Below, one piece after another: positions 25,301-32,361 of a stretch of 44,216 bases of DNA. Both the position numbers and the translations under genes were made by a program. The stretch spans positions 1-44,216 of the forward strand of contig NZ_JABFMW010000032.1 in NCBI RefSeq assembly GCF_013359725.1, written 5' to 3'. This stretch comes from Pseudarthrobacter sp. C4D7. GTDB taxonomy: Bacteria > Actinomycetota > Actinomycetes > Actinomycetales > Micrococcaceae. Below the pieces are notes generated by a model. That model was not told the DNA's origin. It ran no database searches and was given only the letters and a program-made list of their open reading frames with translations. How positions within the stretch are numbered: position 1 is the first letter of the stretch; each line of letters opens with the position of its first letter.

Positions 25301-26763
25301 TCGAGCCGGGCCAGCAGGGAGGAACCGCCCGCGGAACCGGCGGCGAGGTGGTCACCGCCCAGCGGGCTGTGGCCGGAGCCCACGTGAGGCAGCCACTGGA
25401 GCCAGTTCCACCGTTCGCGGGACTGGGCGGACGTGATGGCGGTCAGGACCACCTCGGCCGGGGAGTGCAGGCCCACCAGCTGCAGCACCATGGCGCGGGC
25501 AACATCGTCCACCAGGCCGCGGGCGCCGGCAATGCCCAGCGCCCCGGACGTGCGCAGCTGGGAGACCACGGGGACGCCTTCAATCTCGCTGAACTGCTTA
25601 ATGCAGTCCTGGATCTCGCGGGCGTACTGGACCTCGGTGTCGTTGTTGGACGGCTCTTCCAGGGGTATGCGGGACGGCGAGGTGCCCAGCCCGAACCGCA
25701 GGCCCAGGAAGGAGGAGTGCTCGGGGCGGTGCGTCCACAGCAGCGGCCCCAGCTTGTAGATGGCATCCACGGTGTCGCTGACGGACGGCGCTTCCTGGAG
25801 CCGGACGGCGCGTTCCACCTGCTGCAGTTCGGTGAGGTCCTGCCGGAAGGCGGCCATGGAGGCACGGAACTGCTTGAGCTGCTCCTTCTGCTGCTTCCGG
25901 GTCCGCATCCTGGTGTCCACGTAATGGCCCACGATGAACAGGGGCATCATCAGCATGAACACCATAGAGAGCGCGTTCCGGGTCACCGCGAAGATGACCG
26001 CGCCCATCATCAGGGGTGCCACCAGCATGATGTACGGGAACGGCTGCTCCTCGGGCCGCTTGGGCCCGGCAGGCAGGACGCGCTTGGGCACGTCGAAGCG
26101 GGGCACCACCCGGGGGGAGCGGTTGAAGTCCACCAGGGGCGACGTAGGCGCTGCCGCGTGGTTGTGCCCCAGCGGCACCACGGTGACGGTGGTGTCCCCC
26201 AGGGTCACCGTGTCGGAGGAGTTCAGGGTGGCGCGGGTGACCGGCAGCCCGTCCATGAGGAGGCCGTTGGCGGAGTTGGTGTCCACGATCTCGATGCTGT
26301 CGCCCACCGTGATCCGGGCGTGCCGCTTGGAGGTGAGCGGATCCGTGAGGCGGATGTCCACGTCCCGGTCCCTGCCGATGTAGCTGGTGCCGACGGGCAG
26401 CGAAAATTCGCGTCCGACGTCGGGCCCGGACAGCACGCGCAATGTGGCCGCTGCGGGTCCGCGGCTGGCACCGGGTTCGTGGAACTGCCCGCTCACCTGG
26501 GCCAGGGACACCACGGAGCCCGGGCGCAGGCCCGATTCGAGGAGGTTGTCTTCACGGGCCAGGACGTTGCCGGTCATGCCGGCGCCCACGAACGCTTCGT
26601 CGATGCGCAGCGACAGGTTGTCCGGGGCCGGAGTGCCCTTCCGTTCGGGGTCCGCCGCCCAGAGCACGGTGGCAATATCGGCCACGGTGGCCATGCCGTC
26701 CACCGTGACAGCCAGGTCCTTGGCGTCGGCCGGTTCGCGGCGGAGTGTCAGCCGGATCCTCAT
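22318..26763 (-). CDS. EssC-like FHA/FtsK-SpoIIIE secretion ATPase (type VII secretion motor-like)
   Basis: 1481 residues. The N-terminus (1-95) has a ubiquitin-like or second FHA-like beta domain. A canonical FHA domain covers about 107-198 (GR at 130-131, TSKRHAR, NSANG). Two hydrophobic segments follow at 243-281, then a helical region. The first FtsK/SpoIIIE ATPase has an intact Walker A (GGTTGAGKSE, 697-706) and Walker B (IIIVDEF, 800-806). The second has Walker A GTGGSGKSA (1024-1032) but Walker B reads VLVDG without the catalytic Glu. The third has a degenerate GPPGAGRT (1302-1309). N-terminal FHA, membrane pair and three ATPase domains are the EssC layout of type VII secretion. It overlaps the upstream gene by 4 bases (ATGA). 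Substrates and partners are not visible; no WXG100 gene is in the window. Confidence 0.88.
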   Translation of the reverse strand: MRIRLTLRREPADAKDLAVTVDGMATVADIATVLWAADPERKGTPAPDNLSLRIDEAFVGAGMTGNVLAREDNLLESGLRPGSVVSLAQVSGQFHEPGASRGPAAATLRVLSGPDVGREFSLPVGTSYIGRDRDVDIRLTDPLTSKRHARITVGDSIEIVDTNSANGLLMDGLPVTRATLNSSDTVTLGDTTVTVVPLGHNHAAAPTSPLVDFNRSPRVVPRFDVPKRVLPAGPKRPEEQPFPYIMLVAPLMMGAVIFAVTRNALSMVFMLMMPLFIVGHYVDTRMRTRKQQKEQLKQFRASMAAFRQDLTELQQVERAVRLQEAPSVSDTVDAIYKLGPLLWTHRPEHSSFLGLRFGLGTSPSRIPLEEPSNNDTEVQYAREIQDCIKQFSEIEGVPVVSQLRTSGALGIAGARGLVDDVARAMVLQLVGLHSPAEVVLTAITSAQSRERWNWLQWLPHVGSGHSPLGGDHLAAGSAGGSSLLARLEDLVDAREAAAKRSGPDLRPGIDPVKHELEEPVLPSVLVIVEDDAPVDRGRLTRLAERGPDLGVHVLWVATDIQALPAACRDFMVVDGDHGTTTGQVRLGRHTYPVSCESVDAELAAQLARMLAPVVDVGKPVNDDSDLPRAVSYATLIGKDFLDNPQAVAERWTENNSVRATAVANRKDNGTLRALVGSKGIEPLYLDLKNEGPHALVGGTTGAGKSEFLQSWVMGMAAAYSPDRVSFLFVDYKGGAAFADCINLPHTVGLVTDLSPHLVRRALTSLRAELHYREQLLNRKKAKDLLALQREADPEAPPYLIIIVDEFAALANDVPEFVDGVVDVAARGRSLGLHLILATQRPAGVIKDNLRANTNLRVALRMADEDDATDILGVPDAAYFDPAIPGRGAAKTGPGRIQGFQTGYAGGWTTDKPQRPQIDVVEMAFGSGPSWEAPAPDKPVAQEPAGPNDIARMTSTIVHAADTLAIAPPRKPWLDELAKTYDFSKLPNPRTDEQLLLGVADDPVHQDQPTVFYEPDRDGNMAIYGTGGSGKSAALRGIAIAAAVTPRGGPVHVYGIDCGSSGLRMLEELPHVGEIINGDDVERVGRLLRLLRDIAELRSAQFAEVRASTIVEYRKLANRPDEKRIFVLVDGMSAFREAYEHSKLSGLWDIFLQLATDGRTLGIHLVVTGDRPNAVPASLLASIQRRLVLRLSNEDDYISMDVPRDVLTANSPPGRGLLDGLEVQLAVLGGNSNLALQAREVHKLSEAMLRQGLDTAPGIERLPEQVDLDVLPAGSQDLPVIGVDDESLQPAEIMARGPLLLAGPPGAGRTVALVTLAYALRRSNPATELVYIGSRRSAVASLPLWNRSVVGPDDLAEMVEDLVEHSTGNPGAVAFFIEGLTEFTDTIAESGMAQLVTASLKADQWVVGESESSTWSSAWQLAQPFKSGRRGLLLNPGDIEGDSLLNTSLGRVSPDFIPGRGYVVGRGKARKIQVALPPENRD

Positions 26764-27464
26764 CCTTCGTCCACGCCCCTCATCTTTTCGAGCAGGTACA
26801 GGTCTTCGGACGTCACCAGGTGGGTGGTGACGGCGTGTTCCACCAGCCGCGCGCGGCGGTTGGTGGCGAGTTTCCCGCCGCCCCCTCGCAGTCCGACCAC
26901 GCCAACGCGGTCCAGCTTGTCGCAGACGTTGTCCAGTTTGCGGTTGAAACGGGTCAGCGCCCAGCCCAGGGTCTTGGCGGCGGCCGCCGAGGACGGGATG
27001 GTGCTGAACCCGGTGCCTTCGCGCCGGAGCACCGGCTCGGCGAGCGCCACGATCAGCGCTTTCTGCGCGTCGGTGAAGACTACGGGGCCGATGGTGGTGT
27101 CGCCGCTGCTGGCGTCCTCCCGGGCTTCCTGGCGGAAGGACGGCGTCTTCAGGTGCACGGCGAACTCGTAGGTGGTGGGCCCGGCCGTGAAGATGACGTT
27201 GGTATGGCTGAACACCAGCGGAATCCGGGCACCGGGCGACAGCCAGGCCTGCATGCCGCCGGACGCGTCAGCCACGGTGGCGGAGAGCATGCTGCCCACG
27301 TTGCTGAGCCACCAGATGCCGTCGTAGCGGGCCACCTGCAAAAACTGCCGGTGCAGGTACGGGTTGTCATCCACTTCAAGGTCGCCTTCGCGGCCGATGT
27401 TGAAGATGTCTTCATCCGATGGCTCGTACCATTCGCCACAGAAATCTATAGCTAGATCCCCCAT
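26760..27464 (-). CDS. FHA-like plus winged-helix-like protein of unknown function
   Basis: 234 residues, soluble. Residues about 18-110 look like a divergent FHA domain: IGREGDLEVDD with GR at 24-25, then HRQF (H38) and IWWLSNVGS. The usual Ser before the His is missing. Residues about 128-215 form a helix-rich segment with a likely winged helix (TDAQKALIVALAEPVLRR, then KLDRVGVVGLRGGGGKLA and a basic RRARLVEH helix), as in DNA-binding regulators. It has a strong GAGGAGG ribosome-binding site 10 bases before the ATG and overlaps the EssC-like gene by 4 bases, so both are made together. It may couple phospho-signals to transcription or to the motor; both are guesses. Confidence 0.7.
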   Translation of the reverse strand: MGDLAIDFCGEWYEPSDEDIFNIGREGDLEVDDNPYLHRQFLQVARYDGIWWLSNVGSMLSATVADASGGMQAWLSPGARIPLVFSHTNVIFTAGPTTYEFAVHLKTPSFRQEAREDASSGDTTIGPVVFTDAQKALIVALAEPVLRREGTGFSTIPSSAAAAKTLGWALTRFNRKLDNVCDKLDRVGVVGLRGGGGKLATNRRARLVEHAVTTHLVTSEDLYLLEKMRGVDEG

Positions 27465-27492
27465 GATCTGTGCCTCCTCAAGGCAGAACTGT

Positions 27493-27544
27493 TCCGGTGA
27501 CCGGAGTGCTGATGCTGAACTGATGCCTTTGCTGGACCGGCATC
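27493..27544. promoter_or_regulatory. Intergenic dyads between the kinase and the FHA/winged-helix gene
   Basis: In the 84-base gap there is a dyad TCCGGT-G-ACCGGA (27493-27505) and a longer-looped pair GATGCC/GGCATC (27522-27527 and 27539-27544). The gap breaks the otherwise overlapping gene chain. It could hold an internal promoter, processing site or operator for the downstream winged-helix protein. No promoter boxes were assigned. Confidence 0.3.
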
Positions 27545-27548
27545 GTGG

Positions 27549-29297
27549 TTATTGGGCGGCGCACGCGATGGAATCGGATCCCAGCGGCGAAAATGCGCCA
27601 TCCGCGCGGACGATCATCACCTGGATGCAGGTCTGGCCGGTGGGGTTGGGACGCAGCCGGACAGGCGCCTGCTGGATGGATTGGTACTCTCCCCCGCCCC
27701 CAATGGAATAGACCCGCCATTTGTAGGTGTCGCCCGGCTTGGGATCCGGATTGTTCCAGTGGAACGAGGCCTCACCGTTGATGTCGATGGAGCCGCCCAG
27801 GCCCTCCACATCCGGCACGGTGCCGTTATCCAGTGCGTCAGCGGGCGGCTTGCTGGCCTGCTGGGTTTCCACCACCTTGGGGGTACCGGGCGAAGCGTTG
27901 GCCACCACGATTCCGACGACGGCCGCCAGGGCCAGCAGGGTGCCGCCGGAGATGGCCAGCCACAGGTTCCGTTTGCCGTGGTCCGCTTCCGGTGCCGGCT
28001 GCGGTTCGTCCGTCCGGACGGACCGCTGGACCGTGGCATCGGCCGAGTAAGTGTCCTGGCCGGCGTCGGTGACCGGGGCACCGTAGTTCGCCGGGCCGGG
28101 GCTGCCGCGCAGGACGGTGGACTGGGCCCACTCCCCCTGCCCGCCGGCGTCGGCCGCGTCTGCTTCCTGCGTGCCTGTGCCGGCGGGGCCGGCAGGGATG
28201 GACGGCACGGCCGGGGCGGCCCGCCAGGGGGCGGGAGTGAAGGCCGACGGCGGGGCGGCGCCACCCCTGCGCGCCGTGGCGTCGGTTCCGGCGCCGGGTG
28301 CGTTGGGGCGGGTGCGTGCCGGAAAGGTGGGGGCGCTGCCGGTGCGTTCGGGATCGATGGCGGCAATGCTGCGGACGCGGGTTTCCTCGGTGCCGTCGTC
28401 CGGGTGGTTCTCCTCCTGCTGGGGTTCCTCCAGGACCTCGAACGGCGTGACGGAGAGGTTGAGTTCGGCCTGGATGCGCTGCAGGGCCAGGGCGAAGGCG
28501 TGGGCGGAGGAATACCGGGACTGGGGCGACTTGGCCATGGCGGTGCTCAGGGCGAGTTCCAGCGACTCCGGCACATCGGGGCGGCCCAGCCGCGGCAGCG
28601 GCGTGTTGCTGATCCGGTTGATCAGTTCGCGCTGCGAGTTGTCCGCCCCGGGCAGGACGAAGGGCGAGCGGCCGGCCAGCAGGGTGTACAGCGTGGCACC
28701 AAGGGCCCACACATCCACCATGACGCCGTCAACACTGCCGTCCCGGAACTGCTCCGGCGGGGACCAGGGAATGGACATGCCGGAGTCGTCGTCGGAGTCC
28801 CCGGCGAGGGTGCCGGAGATGCCGAAGTCGGTCAGCGCGGGACGGTTGTAGTCCGTCACCAGGATGTTGGCTGGCTTGATGTCGCGGTGGGCGATGCCGG
28901 CGCGGTGTGCCGTTTCGACGGCGGAGGCCACCTGGATGCCTACGGCCAGGACCTCGTCCACGCTGAAGCGCTGCCGCCGGTACCGCACGTCCAGGCTGGG
29001 CCGGGAGCAGTACTCCATGGCCAGGTAGGAGTGCCCGTCGCCGGTTACTTCCGCTTCGAAAATGGTGACGATGTAGGGGTGCGAAGACAGCTGGGCCATG
29101 AGGTTGGCCTCGGACTCGAACCGCCGGCGGGCACCCTCGGTCTTCAGGTCCGAGAGCAGCACCTTGACGGCGACCTTCCGGCGCGGCCTGTCCTGTTCGT
29201 ACAGGTAGACGTCGGAGAAGCCGCCCGAGCCGAGCAGGCTGATGTAGGTGAACCCCGGGATGCGGGGCGGCGGCGCAACGGGCCGTTTGGAACTCAA
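27549..29297 (-). CDS. Transmembrane Ser/Thr protein kinase with a beta-rich extracellular tail
   Basis: 582 residues. The Hanks-type kinase domain (about 14-275) has the glycine loop GSGGFSDVY, VAVK (K45), HRDIKPAN (D139), DFG (157-159) and PPE. A low-complexity juxtamembrane linker (275-440) rich in Ala, Pro and Thr could carry phosphosites. One membrane helix lies at about 445-467. The short outer domain (about 490-582) is beta-rich with GDTYKWRVYSIGGGG and two Cys, resembling a fibronectin-III or similar fold rather than the PASTA repeats of PknB. The start is a TTG overlapping the upstream FHA gene stop (TTGA), behind a strong GAGGAG site. The kinase presumably phosphorylates Thr residues read by the FHA proteins of the operon. 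Confidence 0.94.
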   Translation of the reverse strand: MSSKRPVAPPPRIPGFTYISLLGSGGFSDVYLYEQDRPRRKVAVKVLLSDLKTEGARRRFESEANLMAQLSSHPYIVTIFEAEVTGDGHSYLAMEYCSRPSLDVRYRRQRFSVDEVLAVGIQVASAVETAHRAGIAHRDIKPANILVTDYNRPALTDFGISGTLAGDSDDDSGMSIPWSPPEQFRDGSVDGVMVDVWALGATLYTLLAGRSPFVLPGADNSQRELINRISNTPLPRLGRPDVPESLELALSTAMAKSPQSRYSSAHAFALALQRIQAELNLSVTPFEVLEEPQQEENHPDDGTEETRVRSIAAIDPERTGSAPTFPARTRPNAPGAGTDATARRGGAAPPSAFTPAPWRAAPAVPSIPAGPAGTGTQEADAADAGGQGEWAQSTVLRGSPGPANYGAPVTDAGQDTYSADATVQRSVRTDEPQPAPEADHGKRNLWLAISGGTLLALAAVVGIVVANASPGTPKVVETQQASKPPADALDNGTVPDVEGLGGSIDINGEASFHWNNPDPKPGDTYKWRVYSIGGGGEYQSIQQAPVRLRPNPTGQTCIQVMIVRADGAFSPLGSDSIACAAQ

Positions 29298-31438
29298 GGA
29301 ATCTCCTCAAAACGCAGTGAGATGTTGTCGCCCAGTTCAGCGATGTCGCCGTCGAGCAGGATGGCCATCTCGTTCTGGGCCAGGCGGCGCGGCGGTTGGC
29401 CTTCACGGACCAGCACCGTGCCGTTGGTGGCTTTGAGGTCGCAGAGCATCACGTGCCATCCCTCCAGCCGGACCTCCACGTGGGAGCGGGAAATGTCGCC
29501 GCCCGGGCTTGCCACCTGCACCAGCCGCGGCATCACACCGCCCTGGACCCGGGACACGGACGGCTGCCGGCCGATCACCATGGACTGGTCGAGATCCAGC
29601 AGGTCACCGGTGGACAACCGCATCCGCCCCAGCCGGGGCCGGGCCACCTGCACCGCGTCCGGCAGGAGTGCGGCTCCACAGGCGCTGCACTGGGCACGGG
29701 TTGGCGGGTTGGCGTGGCCCTGCGCGCAGACGCGGGCCAGAACCAGGGGGCCGCTGCCGGCGTCCTGCGGGGTGGCGTCCTGCGGGGTGGCAGGTGCGCT
29801 TCCCTCCGGACCGGCAGCTCCTGCGAGGCTGCTCTTCATCACCGTCTGGCCGTCATGGTCGGGATCGAAGCCGTCCCCGGATTCCCGGCCCTGCGGCGGA
29901 TTACCGGCAGGCCCCGGTATCTGGAACGGGGCAGGTTCCCGTGCCGGTGCAGCGTGCTGGGCCGGTGCGGGGCGGTCGACGCCGGCGGGTGCCGCCGGCG
30001 TAGCGGCTGCTGCGCCCCCGGTGCGCCAGGGTACCGAGTCGATGAGGACTCCGGCAGACGCAGGACGGGCCGGGCCGGAAGCGGCGTCATCCGGGCCTGC
30101 CCCGGGGCCCGCCGGGTTGTCTGTGCCGGCAGCTGCGGGGCCGGAGAAGGATGCTTCGGCGTCCGCTGCTCCGGTTCCGGCGGAGGAGCTTTCCGGTGCC
30201 ACGTCGTCTGCCGTCCCGAGGGCAGGCAGCGGTTCGGCAGCGGGCAGGGCCTGCTGTTGCTGCGGCATCACATGCCCGGAGTCGGCGTCGGGATCCTCCC
30301 TGACGGCAGCGTCTTCGATGTTCCGCATCACGGTGCGGTCCCACAGGTGGTCGTAGGACGTGGTCATCTCTACGGCAGGGGCCGCCTCGCCAGGGTCTTC
30401 AGCGGAAGCGGATGGCCCAGCTGCTGGTTCAATCCCGGCCGCCCCCGGACCGGGCTGCTCCGTTCTGGGGTCTCCGGCGCTGTCCGGGTCTTCCGTGTCC
30501 GGGTCTTCGCTGCCTGGCTCTTCCACGTTCGGGTCATCGGTATCCGGGTCGTCGGCGCCAGTGTGGTGGACAAGCTCTCCGTCGGCGTCAATGATGGCGC
30601 CCGGGGCTATGGTGGCTTCCGGATCCAGGTGGTGCACGGCGGGAGCCGTTTCAGGGGCTGATCCGGCTGTGGCCACGGGGTCGGATTCGAGGGTGAGTCC
30701 GGGCTCGGGCCCTGGTTCGGGTGTAAGCGCTGGTTCGGGCGTGAGCGCGGGTTCGGGCTCGGGTTCACCGGCACCTGGTGGCACTTCCTCGTAGGCAAGG
30801 GCCTGGTCGATGTCGGCGGGACCGTCAACCTGGCCGGACGCACTGACCGTGAACGGGCCGTCAACGCCGGTTGCCGTCCCGGTGGCCTCCCCGAGATCCT
30901 TGGCGGCAGGACCTTCGACGGCGGCGGGACCGGCCGGGGCTGACAGGGTCAGCGACTGGAGCAGGACCACGCCTTCCCCGAGCGGAAGTTCAGGCGCCGG
31001 CTGGCCGGGCGCCGCCGGTTCACCCAGTGGCCGGCCGGGGCTTTCCGCACCCTGTGCCGGTGCACCTGCGGCACCGCCGGAGACTTCCAGCCTGCACGTG
31101 CCCGGCACGATGAACCTGCGCTCGTTCCAGGTGGTGACGTCGCGGCCGTCAATATCCACGGGCCCGCCGGGCTGCTCCACGTTGAGGTCAAGGTCACCGC
31201 GCAGGAAGACCCGCAGAGACCCGTTGAAGTCGAGGATGCCGAAGGAAGGGATCCGGGTCAGTGACCCGCCGGAGCTGCTGGTCACGGCGGCCAGGACCTC
31301 GTGCGGCTCCGGCCGGGAAGCCAGGAGCTCCCAGAGGGCACCTGCCAGTCCGGCCGGCGCATCAGGGCCCAAAAGGACCGCGGTCCCGGACCGGACGATG
31401 CCCAGCCAGGTACCGGGAATGTAGCTGGCACCGGTCAT
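29294..31438 (-). CDS. FHA domain protein with zinc ribbon and long disordered middle
   Basis: 714 residues, no membrane segment. The N-terminal 120 residues form an unrecognised alpha/beta domain (SYIPGTWLGIVRSGTAVLLG and DLDLNVEQPGGPVDIDGRD). Residues about 125-560 are acidic and Pro/Ala/Gly-rich with short repeats such as ALTPEP and EDPDTEDPD. A zinc-ribbon-like motif (VCAQGH...CSACG, about 570-587) precedes a C-terminal FHA domain (about 615-712; IGRQPS, SRSHVEV, NGT). It overlaps both the PP2C stop and the kinase start by 4 bases. Likely role: scaffold or reader of Thr phosphorylation made by the adjacent kinase. The disordered part contains several possible Thr targets. Confidence 0.88.
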   Translation of the reverse strand: MTGASYIPGTWLGIVRSGTAVLLGPDAPAGLAGALWELLASRPEPHEVLAAVTSSSGGSLTRIPSFGILDFNGSLRVFLRGDLDLNVEQPGGPVDIDGRDVTTWNERRFIVPGTCRLEVSGGAAGAPAQGAESPGRPLGEPAAPGQPAPELPLGEGVVLLQSLTLSAPAGPAAVEGPAAKDLGEATGTATGVDGPFTVSASGQVDGPADIDQALAYEEVPPGAGEPEPEPALTPEPALTPEPGPEPGLTLESDPVATAGSAPETAPAVHHLDPEATIAPGAIIDADGELVHHTGADDPDTDDPNVEEPGSEDPDTEDPDSAGDPRTEQPGPGAAGIEPAAGPSASAEDPGEAAPAVEMTTSYDHLWDRTVMRNIEDAAVREDPDADSGHVMPQQQQALPAAEPLPALGTADDVAPESSSAGTGAADAEASFSGPAAAGTDNPAGPGAGPDDAASGPARPASAGVLIDSVPWRTGGAAAATPAAPAGVDRPAPAQHAAPAREPAPFQIPGPAGNPPQGRESGDGFDPDHDGQTVMKSSLAGAAGPEGSAPATPQDATPQDAGSGPLVLARVCAQGHANPPTRAQCSACGAALLPDAVQVARPRLGRMRLSTGDLLDLDQSMVIGRQPSVSRVQGGVMPRLVQVASPGGDISRSHVEVRLEGWHVMLCDLKATNGTVLVREGQPPRRLAQNEMAILLDGDIAELGDNISLRFEEIP

Positions 31439-32361
31439 CGTCCGGGCTCTCCGTCCTGGTTGGCCGCGTCCTCGACGGGTGCCGGCAAAGGCTGCGTGAC
31501 GGCCTCGGAGGCAGCCGGCCGCGGCAGCGTCACTTCGTCCCCGTCTGCCGGGACGTGGCGGGGCGCGGTGGTGCCGGCGCCGTCGTCGTTCGCTACGTTC
31601 CTGGCGTCCACCACGATGGCGGTGACGTTGTCCCGTCCGCCGCTGCGCAGGGCTGCCTGGATCAGGGCGTCCACCGCGTCCTGGGGCCCGGCCACGGTGC
31701 TGAGGATCGCGAGGATGTCGTCGTCCGACAACTCGCCCGTGAGCCCATCCGAGCAGACCAGCACCCGGTCGCCTTCCTCCACGGGGAGGAGCCAGAAGTC
31801 CGCCTCCGTCTCATCCCCGGTGCCGAGGGCCCGGGTCACCACGTGCCGCCGTGGGTGGACAGTGGCTTCCTGGGCGGTGATCTCGCCGGCGTCCACCAGC
31901 TCCTGGACCTCGGAATGGTCCACGCTGATCCGCTCCAGCCGTCCCTGGCTGAGCCGGTAAGTGCGGGAATCGCCGATGTTCATGACCAGCCAGTACGGCA
32001 CGCCCATCTGTTCCACCACCACGGCGCCGGTAAGGGTGGTGCCTGCGCGGGCGTTCGTGGCTTCGCGGATGGAGGAGTCGGCACGGACCAGGTACTGCTG
32101 GAGCAGGGAGGCCGTGATGTTCCGCTCCCCCGTGGTGACCTGAGGCATTTCGGCCAGGGCACGGACGCACAGGCCGCTGGCAATCTCGCCGGCCTCGTGC
32201 CCGCCCATGCCGTCAGCCACGGCGAAGATGGGGTCCGCGGCGATGTAGGAATCCTCGTTCAGCTCCCGGCGGAGTCCCCGGTCCGTCCCATAGCCGCAGG
32301 TGAGGCTGAGGCCCGGCCCCGGCTGGATGGTGGGGGAAACACTGGCGGGGTGCTGGTTCAT
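31435..32361 (-). CDS. PP2C family protein phosphatase
   Basis: 308 residues, soluble. The PPM-type metal-binding motifs are in place: NED (35-37), ADGMGGH (49-55), GDSRTYR (130-136), SDGLTGELSDDD (204-215) and GGRDNVT (241-247). It removes phosphate from Ser/Thr, presumably reversing the kinase encoded two genes downstream. The C-terminal 55 residues are a disordered tail. The ATG overlaps the upstream RDD/FHA gene by 4 bases and its stop overlaps the FHA gene start in the same way. The kinase-phosphatase-FHA set resembles the PknB/PstP/FHA set of actinobacteria, but here it lies in a different operon without cell-division genes. Confidence 0.95.
   Translation of the reverse strand: MNQHPASVSPTIQPGPGLSLTCGYGTDRGLRRELNEDSYIAADPIFAVADGMGGHEAGEIASGLCVRALAEMPQVTTGERNITASLLQQYLVRADSSIREATNARAGTTLTGAVVVEQMGVPYWLVMNIGDSRTYRLSQGRLERISVDHSEVQELVDAGEITAQEATVHPRRHVVTRALGTGDETEADFWLLPVEEGDRVLVCSDGLTGELSDDDILAILSTVAGPQDAVDALIQAALRSGGRDNVTAIVVDARNVANDDGAGTTAPRHVPADGDEVTLPRPAASEAVTQPLPAPVEDAANQDGEPGR

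Noticed and set aside
23344..27171. A 1275-codon open frame on the plus strand opposite the EssC-like gene
   Set aside because: It mirrors the GC-biased codons of the real gene; its translation has no recognisable domain, and the minus-strand frame has full FHA and ATPase motifs.
27552..30356. A long plus-strand open frame opposite the kinase and FHA genes
   Set aside because: Low-complexity Gly/Val/His/Gln-rich translation typical of antisense to GC-rich genes; no ribosome-binding site or homology.
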